DNA of 64,000 nucleotides from positions 682,001 to 746,000 of the forward strand of contig DATENC010000026.1 in the NCBI GenBank assembly GCA_035275265.1, given 5' to 3'. Shown here piece by piece: positions 43,147 to 53,600 of this stretch; position 1 is the stretch's first letter; each line of letters opens with the position of its first letter. A model generated the notes under the pieces. It saw only the letters and a list, made by a program, of their open reading frames with translations. It searched no databases and was not told where the DNA came from. Source of the stretch: JACQAP01 sp035275265 (lineage in GTDB: Bacteria > Pseudomonadota > Gammaproteobacteria > Burkholderiales > JACQAP01). A program made the position numbers and the translations under genes.

Positions 43147-44406
43147 ATGAACGCTCCAGTCAACGCCTATTCCAACCTGCGGCGCCTGTTCTTCCTTCGC
43201 GGCATCGCCGTCGGTGGCGAGATACTGGCAATCGCCGCCGCAGTCGGCTTGTTCGGCACGCCACTGCCGCTGACCGCAATGGGCGCGATCATCATGCTGC
43301 AGGCTGCCGTCAACGTCCGCACCTGGATGCGTTTGCGCAGGGCCGCGCCGGTGAGTGAAGCGGAATTGTTTCTCGAGTTGCTCGCCGATGTCGCAGCGCT
43401 GACCGCCCTGCTCTATCTCAGCGGTGGCTCCACCAACCCATTCGTATCGCTTTACCTGCTTCCTCTCACAATCGCCGCGACTGCGTTTTCGGCGCGTTAC
43501 GCTTGGGCCATGGCCGGGCTGACCATCGCCTGCTATTCGGCGCTGATGTTCTTTTACGTTCCGCTGGGGCAGGGCCACGAGATGCATTCGAGCGCGTTCA
43601 ACCTGCACGTGCTGGGAATGTGGGCGAACTTCCTGGTGAGTGCGGTGCTGATTGCGAGCTTCGTCGCCACGATGTCGGCGTCCATCCGCGGGCGCGACCG
43701 CGAGCTCGCCATTGCGCGTGAGCGTGCGCTGCGCGACGAGCAGGTCGTGGCGCTTGGCACGTTTGCTGCGGGCGCGGCGCACGAACTGGGCACGCCGCTT
43801 TCGACCATAGCCGTGATTGCGAGAGAACTCGAACGCCAGTATGCCGCCGATCCGAGCTTACGCGACGACCTGCATCTGCTACGCACGCAAGTGGACAACT
43901 GCAAGCGCATTATCACCAGCATGACTACCGCCGCGGGACTGGCGCGTGCCGGCCAGGCAAAGCGGCAGAGCGTGGAGGAGTTTCTGGCAGGCGTGGCGGA
44001 AAAGTGGGCGTTGATCCGCCCTCAGGTGCGGCTTAGTCTGCGCTGCGGCGGCACGGGCTCGGCGCCGCAGATCGTCGGCGAGGAAACCGTGCGCCAGACC
44101 CTGATCAACATACTCAACAATGCCGCGGACGCTTCGCCGCAGGCGGTGGAGATCGAGGGCACATGGAACGCCGCCGAACTCACTATCGAAGTGCGCGATC
44201 GCGGCCCGGGAATTACCGATGACATCGCCGAGAAGGCGGGACGCGCTTTTTTCAGCACCAAGGCGGCGGGACGCGGAATCGGACTGTTCCTGGCCAACGC
44301 CACCATCGAGCGCCTGGGCGGCAACGTGGCGTTGTTCAACCGCGACGACGGTGGCGGCTGCACCCGCGTAACGATTCCGCTGGCGCGGCTGGCCGCCGAC
44401 GCATGA
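43147..44406 (+). CDS. regB: Redox-sensing histidine kinase RegB/PrrB/ActS
   Basis: The 419-residue kinase has an N-terminal six-helix membrane domain containing the quinone-site motif GGSTNPFVSLYLLP (starting about residue 92). The H-box AAHELGTPLSTI follows with His212. A cysteine (Cys252) lies exactly 40 residues after the histidine, the spacing of the redox-active Cys265 in Rhodobacter capsulatus RegB (His225). An HATPase domain follows (GRGIGLFLANATIERLGG). It should sense the ubiquinone pool or redox state and phosphorylate RegA. Its stop overlaps the regA start (ATGA). Confidence 0.93.
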   Translation: MNAPVNAYSNLRRLFFLRGIAVGGEILAIAAAVGLFGTPLPLTAMGAIIMLQAAVNVRTWMRLRRAAPVSEAELFLELLADVAALTALLYLSGGSTNPFVSLYLLPLTIAATAFSARYAWAMAGLTIACYSALMFFYVPLGQGHEMHSSAFNLHVLGMWANFLVSAVLIASFVATMSASIRGRDRELAIARERALRDEQVVALGTFAAGAAHELGTPLSTIAVIARELERQYAADPSLRDDLHLLRTQVDNCKRIITSMTTAAGLARAGQAKRQSVEEFLAGVAEKWALIRPQVRLSLRCGGTGSAPQIVGEETVRQTLINILNNAADASPQAVEIEGTWNAAELTIEVRDRGPGITDDIAEKAGRAFFSTKAAGRGIGLFLANATIERLGGNVALFNRDDGGGCTRVTIPLARLAADA

Positions 44407-44951
44407 TCACGATGGCAGCAAACGACAACCGCCTGCTGGTGGTCGACGACGACGCGGTGTTTGTCGCAGTGCTCGCGCGCGCTTTCACTCGGCGCGGATT
44501 CGAAGTCGAGTCGGCGGCCGGGGTCTGCGAGGCCGTCGAGAAGGCAGAGCGCTGCGATCCCCAGTTTGCTGTGGTGGATCTGAAGATGCCGGACGGCTCT
44601 GGGCTCGGGCTGGTGGAACAGCTCAGGCGACTCAACCCGGCAATGCGCATTGTGGTCCTTACCGGCTTTGCCAGCGTTGCGACGGCGGTCGAAGCGATCA
44701 AGCTGGGCGCGGTCCACTACCTGCCCAAACCGGCGGATGCCGACGACATCATGGCTGCATTCGCCCGAGACGCGGGTGACACTGCAGTCGCGGTCAAACG
44801 CACGCCGTTATCGGTCGAGCGGCTGGAGTGGGAGCACATTCACAAAGTGCTCGCCGAAAACGGCGGCAATGTTTCCGCCACGGCGCGCGCGCTCGGCATG
44901 CACCGGCGCACGTTGCAGAGAAAACTGGGAAAGAAACCCGGCCGGGACTAA
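44403..44951 (+). CDS. regA: Redox response regulator RegA/PrrA/ActR
   Basis: The 182-residue protein has a receiver (LLVVDDDAVF, phospho-Asp59 in AVVDLKMPDGSG, Lys in YLPKPAD) and a Fis-type helix-turn-helix at the C terminus (HKVLAENGGNVSATARALGM, HRRTLQRKLG), the RegA architecture. It is translated with regB through a 4-nt overlap. RegA controls respiration, carbon and nitrogen fixation genes in other proteobacteria; here petABC lies nearby and is an obvious candidate target (inference). Confidence 0.93.
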   Translation: MITMAANDNRLLVVDDDAVFVAVLARAFTRRGFEVESAAGVCEAVEKAERCDPQFAVVDLKMPDGSGLGLVEQLRRLNPAMRIVVLTGFASVATAVEAIKLGAVHYLPKPADADDIMAAFARDAGDTAVAVKRTPLSVERLEWEHIHKVLAENGGNVSATARALGMHRRTLQRKLGKKPGRD

Positions 44952-45334
44952 CGTGGCGCCTTGCGGGCTGCCTCAGCGGCATCGTGGGCGCGCTTGAGGT
45001 TCTGGTATTCCACCTCATGGCGCGCGCGCGCCTGGTCAAACTCGGCCTGCACTGCACGCGAGGCCTGGGTCGCCTGTTCGGCGCGCATCTTGGCCTCCTC
45101 GTAGAAACGCTGTGCATCTTCCATGCGTTTTTGTGCAGACTCCAACTCCTTGTAAGCGGCTTGTTCCTTTTTTTCGGCGGCGCGCACCTTGCGCTCGGCG
45201 GCGGTCATCTGTTCACGGGCGTACTGGGCACGCTGCTGTGCCTGCTCTACCGTCAATATGGGCGTTTCAGCCGTCTGCGCAAACGCGATGACTGCGCCGA
45301 TCACCAATGTCCCTGCTGCAGAAAATCTAAACAT
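44948..45334 (-). CDS. Exported coiled-coil protein of unknown function
   Basis: The 128-residue protein has a signal peptide (MFRFSAAGTLVIGAVIAFAQT). An almost continuous charged helix follows (VEQAQQRAQYAREQMTAAER; KKEQAAYKELESAQKRMEDA) with heptad-like spacing. No known domain is seen; it resembles periplasmic DUF4398-like helical proteins only in general style. It converges with regA, with a 4-nt overlap. Confidence 0.7.
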   Translation of the reverse strand: MFRFSAAGTLVIGAVIAFAQTAETPILTVEQAQQRAQYAREQMTAAERKVRAAEKKEQAAYKELESAQKRMEDAQRFYEEAKMRAEQATQASRAVQAEFDQARARHEVEYQNLKRAHDAAEAARKAPR

Positions 45335-45430
45335 TTTTTCTTCGCGTTTCCTGTTTCGGCGCTCACGGGAGAAGGCAGGATTATCGCAGAAGACGGCAGC
45401 ACCGGCGACGAGAAGCCGTATTGCGGTTGA

Positions 45431-47605
45431 CTACGCCGGCTTGGCACGTCCGGTTCCCTGCGCGGAGGATTCCGCATTGGCGCGCACGCGCCACGCATTG
45501 ATGGCAGCCTGGATGGTGCGCAGGTCTGCCGGTTTCACGAAATGATGATCGAAACCGACTTCCACCGATCGCGCAAGATCTTCCTCCTGGCCATAGCCGG
45601 ACAGCGCGATCAGCAGCAAAGGTCCGTCAACCCTTTTCTGGCGCAGTCGCCGCGCAACCTCGTAGCCGTTCATTCCCGGCAATCCGATATCGACGACGAC
45701 GATCTGCGGCGCGAACACCTGCGCAATGGCCAACGCCTGCTGGCCGTCGCCCACTGTACGCACCTCGTGGCCTTCGAGCCGCAGCCACATCGCGACGCTC
45801 TCCGCTGCATCCATGTTGTCATCGACCACGAGGATACGCTGCCCCCCTAAGATGGCGACTGCGTCAGGAGGCGATTGCGTTTCGGATTGGGCCTGAGCAA
45901 CCTCACTGATGCAAGGGAGAACCACGACAAACGTCGTTCCTTTTCCGGAGCCTTCGCTTTTCACTTCGACGCGCCCGTGGTGCAATTCCACCAGGCGCTG
46001 AACTACTGTCAGCCCGACGCCGAGGCCGCCCTGGCTGCGGTCGAGCGAACGCTCGCCCTGGGTGAAGAGCTCGAACACATGCGGCAACAGATTGCTATCG
46101 ATGCCGATGCCGTTGTCGCGCACGGTCATGATGACCTCGCCGCGATCGGCTTTTGCCGAAAGCTCGATGTGGCCGCCTTCGTTGGTGTACTTGGCGGCGT
46201 TGCCGAGGATGTTGCCCACGACCTGCGCGAGTCGCGCCGAGTCGCCGCGCACCCAGATTGGCACGCCTGGCACACTAACCACGAGACGGTGTCTCTTCGA
46301 ATCGAGCAGCGTACGAGTCGTTTCGATGCTGTGGCGGATCACATTGCCTAACTCGACAGGCTCCTTCTTCAGGATGATCTTGCCCTCGGTGATGCGCGCG
46401 ACGTCGAGGAGATCGTCCACAAGATGCGCGAGGTGCGTCACCTGGCGCTCGATCATCTCGCACGCCCAGCCGATGCCCGCGTCCGTCGGCGCCATGCGCT
46501 GCATTACCTCGGCGGCGTTGAGGATCGGAGCCAGCGGATTGCGCAGCTCGTGCGATAGCATGGCGAGAAACGCGTCCTTGCGCCGATTCGCCTGCTGCAG
46601 TTTCTCCTCCGCCTCCTTGGAATGCGCCATCTCGCGCTTCAAATTCCCGTAAAGACGTGAGTTCTCGAAGGCGATCGCCGCCCGGCTGACCAGCTCGTCG
46701 ATCGTTGCCTGGTCCGCCGCGCCCTGGTTGCGCGGGTTGTACGCGTAACCCAGGCCAAGCACCGCGACAACGCGATTACCCGCTTTCAGCGGGATAACCC
46801 GGAAAAAGCGGATCTGGCGAGGCACGGCAACCGAAGGCGTCACTTGCAGTTCTGTTCTGCCACCACCGAGGCGTTCTTGCTCGATTGCACCGACCAGCGC
46901 TTCCGGCAGATTCTTCAAGTCGGTGAGGACCTGTGCGCGCGGCGTTCCTGGCGCTCCGGTACCGTCGCAAGCCATGGCGAGCAGATCATCATCGATCCCC
47001 ACTGAAAGCACGGCAAACTGCGCAAGGCCCGGTACCAGCATCTGAAGCAGGCGCTCCACGCCCTCATCGAGATTGAGGGAGGCACCCAATTCGTGGCTCG
47101 CGACAGCAAGAAACTCCGAACGGCGGGTTGCTTCCTGCGCCGCCACGCGCTCGGCTTCGACCCGGACAAGACTGTGCGCGCGACGCTGCGCACGGTACAA
47201 CTCGACGAATACCCGCACTTTGCTGCGCAGGATTTCCGGAACGATCGGCGACAGGATATAGTCCACCGCGCCAAGCTGATAGCCGCGTGCCGTCTGCATT
47301 TCGTCGGCGTAGGCTGTCACGAAAATGATCGGGATATGAGCCGTCTTCCTGTGCTGGCGTATGAGCTCTGCGGTCTCGATGCCGTCGATATCCGGCATAT
47401 TGACGTCGAGCAGGATGACGGCGAATTCACGCTTGAGCAACTCGCGCAGCGCGTCGGCCCCCGAATTCACCATCACCAGGTTCTGCCCCAACTCCTCGAG
47501 CACAACCTCGAAAGCAAGCAGCTTGTCGGGCAGGTCGTCGACGACGAGGATGTTGACCTTCTCGTCGCCGTCGGACACCGGCTGCTGCGTCGTTGCCTCG
47601 GCCAT
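45431..47605 (-). CDS. Hybrid histidine kinase: receiver-GAF-HisKA-HATPase-receiver
   Basis: The 724-residue protein has a receiver at about 18-135 (Asp67 in VILLDVNMPDIDG) and a GAF-like sensor at about 170-330 ending in an ENSRLYGNLKRE linker. HisKA follows with His352 (AMLSHELRNPLAPIL), then HATPase_c (about 455-575; DNGIGIDSNL, GGLGVGLTVV) and a C-terminal receiver (about 595-715; VVVDIGLPGMNG). Receivers on both ends make it a phosphorelay node that can be both input- and output-controlled. It starts one base inside the stop of the poly-HAMP kinase gene (TGATG), so the two are translated together and probably work in one pathway. Confidence 0.92.
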   Translation of the reverse strand: MAEATTQQPVSDGDEKVNILVVDDLPDKLLAFEVVLEELGQNLVMVNSGADALRELLKREFAVILLDVNMPDIDGIETAELIRQHRKTAHIPIIFVTAYADEMQTARGYQLGAVDYILSPIVPEILRSKVRVFVELYRAQRRAHSLVRVEAERVAAQEATRRSEFLAVASHELGASLNLDEGVERLLQMLVPGLAQFAVLSVGIDDDLLAMACDGTGAPGTPRAQVLTDLKNLPEALVGAIEQERLGGGRTELQVTPSVAVPRQIRFFRVIPLKAGNRVVAVLGLGYAYNPRNQGAADQATIDELVSRAAIAFENSRLYGNLKREMAHSKEAEEKLQQANRRKDAFLAMLSHELRNPLAPILNAAEVMQRMAPTDAGIGWACEMIERQVTHLAHLVDDLLDVARITEGKIILKKEPVELGNVIRHSIETTRTLLDSKRHRLVVSVPGVPIWVRGDSARLAQVVGNILGNAAKYTNEGGHIELSAKADRGEVIMTVRDNGIGIDSNLLPHVFELFTQGERSLDRSQGGLGVGLTVVQRLVELHHGRVEVKSEGSGKGTTFVVVLPCISEVAQAQSETQSPPDAVAILGGQRILVVDDNMDAAESVAMWLRLEGHEVRTVGDGQQALAIAQVFAPQIVVVDIGLPGMNGYEVARRLRQKRVDGPLLLIALSGYGQEEDLARSVEVGFDHHFVKPADLRTIQAAINAWRVRANAESSAQGTGRAKPA

Positions 47606-50600
47606 CAGCGATGCAGCCAGCCGCGGAGTACCGCCATCAGATGCACCGTGTCGACCGGCTTGGACAAGTAATCCCAGGCGCCGGCGCGGATGCATTTCTC
47701 GCGGTCACCCTTCATCGCCTTGGCTGTCACCGCAATGATCGGCAGGTCTTTGTGCTCCTGGAACTTGCGGATTTCCTGCATGGTCACGATGCCGTCCATC
47801 CCGGGCATCATGATATCCATCAGCACGATGTCGATGGTCGGATCCTCCTGGACCAGGCGAATGGCGTCGCGGCCATTGTTCGCCGAGACCATCTGCATAC
47901 CCTGGTCATGCAGCACAGTGGACAAGGCAAAGATGTTGCGCATGTCGTCGTCGACTATGAGCACCTTCTTGCCCTCGAGCTGCCGGCTAGAGTTGTGCAG
48001 GTACTGGACCGCTTCGCGCTCTTCCTGGGGCAGGCCAAGGACGTTGCGATGCAGAAAGAAATATACGGTGTCCATCAACCGCTCCGGCGAGCGCACCTCG
48101 CGCAATGCGAACACGCCGTCGGTGCGCTGCCAGGTGGCGAGTGTCTCGGAGGTCTCCGGTCCATAAAGGATGATCGGGAGCTGTCGTGTCAGGGCTTGCT
48201 CGTCGAGAATGTCGATTAGATCGCTCGGTTGCAGTTCGCCGGCGCCGCTATGGACAATCAAGCAATCCACCTGGTCCCTGCGCAGCACCTTCCGGATACG
48301 TTCGGTATCCGGCGTGGCCATCACATCGATGTCCTCGACGCTCAGACGCCTGACCAGGTCGTCACGCTCACCGCCCTCGGCCATGAGCACAAGAACCTTC
48401 TTTTTCGTCCGGGTGACGAACGTCTTCAGTTGCGTGAGCGCGGTGTCGATCACTTCTCCGGAGGCCACGGGCTTGGTAATAAAGCCGATCGCGCCGGAAT
48501 TGAATGCGCGCTCGCGGGAATCGTCGGTCGATACCACGCAAACGGGGATGTGCCGCGTCGAGAGGTCCGCCTTCAGTCGGTCGAGAATCCGCCAACCCTG
48601 CATATCGGGCAGGAAGATATCCAGCGTCATGACCGAAGGCTGGTATTCCTTGATCAATGACAATGCGCTCGCGGCAGTGCCCGCCACCAGGCCTTTGAAA
48701 CCCTGCCGACGCGCGGCTTCCAGCAACACCTTGGCGAAACTCAGATCGTTCTCCACGATCAGCAGTGACAGGTCATCGAGCTTGAGATCGCTGCGATCGT
48801 CGCCAGCCTCGTTAGCCTCGGGCTGAAACTCCGGTTCCACGTAAATCGGATCGACATTTGCCGTTGCAGCTGTCGTCGCCGCTTCGATCGCGGCCGCTGC
48901 TTCGGCGACGATCGACTGACCTCCGATTGGACGCGGGGTGCGGCGCGACGAATAGCTCACCGGCAGATAGAGCGTGAACGTGCTGCCGACGCTCGGAGCG
49001 CTCATGAGCTTGATCTCACCGCCCAGGAGCTTGGAAAGCTCGCGGCTGATGGCGAGGCCCAGGCCCGTGCCACCGTACTTGCGCGAGGTGGAGCCATCTG
49101 CCTGCTGGAACGCCTCGAAAATGATCTGCTGCTTGTCGGGCATGATGCCGATGCCGGTATCGATGACCGAGAAGGCGATCACTTGGCTGGCGTGCGTGAG
49201 TTCCTCGTTCTGTGCCGACCATCCGGACGACGCGGGCGCGACCGAGAAAGTGACGGCCCCGTCGTGAGTGAACTTGAAGGCGTTCGATAGCAGGTTCTTG
49301 ATGATCTGCTGCATGCGCTTGATGTCGGTGTGCATGGACCTGGGCAGCGCCGGATCGAGATGGATGTTGAATCCCACCTTGGCGGACTCGGCGATGTGGC
49401 GGAACGTGCGCTCGACGTAGCGCTGCAGATCGAGCAAGCGCAGCTCGCTGACATCCACCTGAACCGTGCCCGATTCGATCTTCGACAGATCCAGGATGTC
49501 ATTGATCAGCGCCAGCAGGTCGTTGCCCGAGGCATGGATCGTCTTCGAGGCCTCCACCTGGCGAGTATTGAGGTTTCCTTCAGCGTTCCGCGTGAGCTGG
49601 TCAGAAAGCAGCAGCAGGCTGTTGAGCGGGGTGCGCAGTTCGTGCGACATGTTCGCAAGGAACTCGGATTTGTACTTCGAGGTCAGCGCCAGTTGCTTCG
49701 CCTTTTCTTCCAGCGCCTGGCGGGCCTGCTCCACCTCGGTATTCTTGCGCTCCACCTCCTGGTTCTGGTGGGCAAGCTGGCTGGCCTTCTCCTCCAGCTC
49801 CTGGTTGGTCTGCTGCAGTTCCTCTGCCAGGGATTGCGATTGTGTGAGCAGGTTCTCGGTCCGGCTGTTCGCTTCGATGGTGTTGATCACGATGCCGATC
49901 GACTCGGTGAGCTGATCGAGGAACGCCTGGTGCGACGGACTGAAGTGCTCAAGCGACGCAAGCTCCATGACGCCGCGGACTTCCCCTTCGAACACCACCG
50001 GCATCACCAGCACATCCAACGCGCTGGATTCCGACAGACCGGTCGCGATACGGAACGCCTCCGACGGCACGTTGGTGAGTAGCAGCTTGCGTTTCTCGAT
50101 CGCGCACTGCCCGACCAGTCCCTCGCCGACGTCCTTTTCCTTGCCGTGCGCGCGCTTACCTTTTGAGGCGTAGCTCGCCAGCAGCTTGAGCTTCGCGCCG
50201 TCCTTTTCGCTGGTGAGCATGTAGAACTCGGCCTGAAGCGCGCCGACCACCGGCGCCAGCTCCGAAAGAATCATCTGCCCCACAGTCTCGAGGTCGCGCT
50301 GCCCTTGCAGCATCCGCGAGAACTTGGCCAAGTTGGTCTTCAGCCAGTCCTGCTCGGTGTTCTTTTGCGTCGTGTCCTTGAGGTTGCGGATCATCTCGTT
50401 GATCGTGTCCTTCAACGCCGCCACCTCGCCCTGCGTTTCGACCGCGATCGAGCGCGTGAGGTCGCCCTCAGTCACCGCGGTGGCCACCTCCGCGATAGCG
50501 CGCACCTGAGTGGTCAGGTTCGCCGCGAGTTCGTTCACGTTCTCGGTCAGGCCTTTCCAGATGCCCGCCGCACCAGGAACCTTCGCCTGGCCGCCGAGCT

Positions 50601-53600
50601 TTCCTTCCACACCCACTTCGCGCGCCACCGTGGTTACCTGGTCGGCAAAAGTCGCGAGCGTGTCGGTCATGCTGTTGATGGTATCGGCAAGCGACGCGAT
50701 CTCACCCTTGGCTTCCACCGTCAGCTTCTGCCTGAGGTCACCGTTGGCCACCGCGGTCACCACCTTGGCGATGCCGCGAACCTGCGACGTAAGGTTGCCG
50801 GCCATAAAGTTCACGTTGTCGGTGAGGTCCTTCCACACGCCCGACACACCGCGCACCTCGGCCTGTCCGCCGAGACGGCCTTCGGTGCCGACTTCGCGCG
50901 CCACCCGCGTTACTTCCGAAGCAAACGAGGAGAGTTGGTCCACCATCGTGTTGATGGTGGCCTTGAGTTCGAGGATCTCTCCCTTCACATCCACCGTGAT
51001 CTTGCGCGAGAGATCGCCCGCCTGCACGGCTTTGGTCACGTCGGCGATGTTGCGTACCTGCGAGGTCAGGTTACCCGCCATGGAGTTCACCGAATCGGTG
51101 AGGTCCCGCCAGGTACCCAACACGCCCTGCACGTCGGCCTGGCCGCCGAGCTTGCCTTCGGTTCCGACTTCGCGTGCCACCCGCGTCACCTCCGCGGCGA
51201 ATGAGCGCAACTGGTCCACCATCGTGTTGATGGTGTCCTTCAATTCCAGAATCTCTCCTTTCACGTCCACCGTAATCTTCTTCGACAGGTCGCCAGCGGC
51301 CACCGCGGTCGTCACCTCGGCAATGTTTCTCACCTGCGAGGTGAGGTTACCCGCCATGAAGTTCACCGACTCGGTCAGATCCTTCCACGTGCCTGCCACA
51401 CCCTGCACGTCGGCCTGGCCGCCGAGCTTGCCGTCGGTTCCGACCTCGCGCGCCACGCGCGTCACTTCGGAGGCGAACGACCGCAACTGGTCCACCATCG
51501 TGTTCACCGTATTCTTGAGCTCGGCGATTTCACCCTTCACGTCCACCGTGATCTTCTTCGACAAGTCGCCCGCCGCCACTGCGGTCGTTACCTCGGCGAT
51601 GTTGCGCACCTGCGACGTGAGGTTGCCGGCCATGAAGTTTACCGACTCGGTCAAGTCCTTCCAGGTCCCCGACACGCCTTCGACCCGCGCCTGACCGCCG
51701 AGAATTCCCTCGGACCCGACTTCGCGTGCGACTCGCGTCACCTCGGAAGCAAAAGAAGAGAGTTGGTCCACCATGGTGTTGATGGTGGCCTTGAGCTCGA
51801 GGATTTCGCCCTTCACGTCCACCGTGATCTTCTTAGACAGGTCGCCCGCCGCCACGGCTTTAGTCACTTCGGCGATGTTGCGCACCTGCGACGTGAGGTT
51901 GCCGGCCATCGAGTTCACCGACTCGGTCAGGTCCTTCCAGGTGCCGGACACGCCTTCCACCTCGGCCTGGCCGCCGAGACGGCCTTCGGTGCCAACCTCG
52001 CGCGCCACCCGCGTTACCTCCGAAGCAAACGAGGAGAGTTGGTCCACCATCGTGTTGATGGTGTTCTTGAGCTCCAGGATTTCGCCTTTCACATCCACTG
52101 TGATCTTGCGGGAGAGGTCACCCGCCTGCACGGCTTTGGTCACGTCGGCGATATTGCGCACCTGCGACGTGAGGTTGCCGGCCATGAAGTTTACCGACTC
52201 GGTCAAGTCCTTCCAGGTGCCCGACACACCTTCCACCCGCGCCTGCCCGCCGAGCTTGCCTTCGGTGCCGACCTCGCGCGCAACCCGCGTTACTTCCGAA
52301 GCAAACGAGGAGAGTTGGTCCACCATCGTGTTGATGGTGGCCTTGAGCTCGAGGATCTCTCCCTTCACATCCACCGTGATCTTGCGCGAGAGATCGCCGG
52401 CCTGCACGGCTTTGGTCACGTCGGCGATGTTGCGTACCTGCGAGGTCAGGTTTCCGGCCATGGAGTTCACTGATTCGGTAAGGTCACGCCACGTGCCCGC
52501 CACACCCTGCACGTCGGCCTGGCCGCCGAGCTTGCCTTCGGTTCCGACTTCGCGCGCCACCCGCGTCACTTCCGCGGCGAATGAACGCAACTGGTCCACC
52601 ATCGTGTTGATGGTGCTCTTCAGCTCGAGCACCTCGCCCTTCACGTCCACCGTAATCTTCTTCGACAGGTCGCCCGCGGCAACGGCCTTGGTGACGTCAG
52701 CGATATTGCGCACTTGCGAGGTGAGGTTACCCGCCATGAAGTTCACCGACTCGGTCAGATCCTTCCACGTGCCTGCCACACCCTGCACGTCGGCCTGGCC
52801 GCCGAGTTTGCCTTCGGTTCCAACCTCGCGCGCCACGCGCGTCACTTCGGAGGCGAACGACCGGAGCTGGTCCACCATCGTGTTGATGGTGGCTTTGAGC
52901 TCGAGAATCTCGCCCTTTACGTCCACCGTGATCTTCTTCGACAGGTCGCCCGCGGCCACGGCCTTGGTCACATCGGCGATGTTGCGCACCTGCGAGGTGA
53001 GGTTACCCGCCATCGAATTCACTGAATCCGTAAGGTCCTTCCAGGTGCCGGAGACGCCTTCGACGCGCGCCTGACCGCCGAGAATTCCGTCTGAGCCGAC
53101 TTCCCGCGCCACCCGTGTTACCTCGGACGCAAAGGAACGCAGCTGGTCCACCATCGTGTTGATCGTCGATTTCAGCGTCAGGAACTCGCCCTTCACATCG
53201 ACATCGATCTTCTTCGACAGGTCGCCCTTCGCCACGGCGGTCGTCACATCGGCGATGTTGCGTACCTGGTCGGTAAGGTTTCCGGCCATCGAGTTCACGG
53301 AGTCGGTCAGGTCCTTCCAGGTGCCCGCCACGCCCTTAACCTTGGCCTGGCCACCGAGCTTTCCTTCCGTACCGACTTCCCTCGCCACCCGTGTCACCTC
53401 GGCGGAGAAGTTGCCAAGCTGTTCCACCATCTTGTTGATGGTCTTGGCGGTGCGCAGGAACTCACCTTCCAGCGGCCGTCCGTCGAGCTCCAGTGCCATC
53501 GATTTGGACAGATCGCCCTGCGCCACCGCGCCGATCACGCGCGCCACTTCGGAAGTCGGGTGGACCAGATCGTCGATCAGCGAATTGATGCAATCGACAG

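Noticed and set aside
46980..47140. Second H-box (FLAVASHELGASL) in the kinase at 45431-47605
   Set aside because: The segment is the usual lead-in helix to the GAF domain in such kinases, followed by LNLDEGVERLLQML, not by a HisKA helix pair; the functional histidine is His352.
50510..53074. Long plus-strand open frames (394 and 433 codons) opposite the poly-HAMP array
   Set aside because: They are repetitive mirror images of the 276-bp repeats, show no independent family features and disappear outside the array; the minus-strand kinase explains them.
50380..53415. CRISPR or minisatellite-type array
   Set aside because: Unit length of 276 bp, in-frame coding and absence of unique spacers exclude CRISPR; it is a protein repeat.
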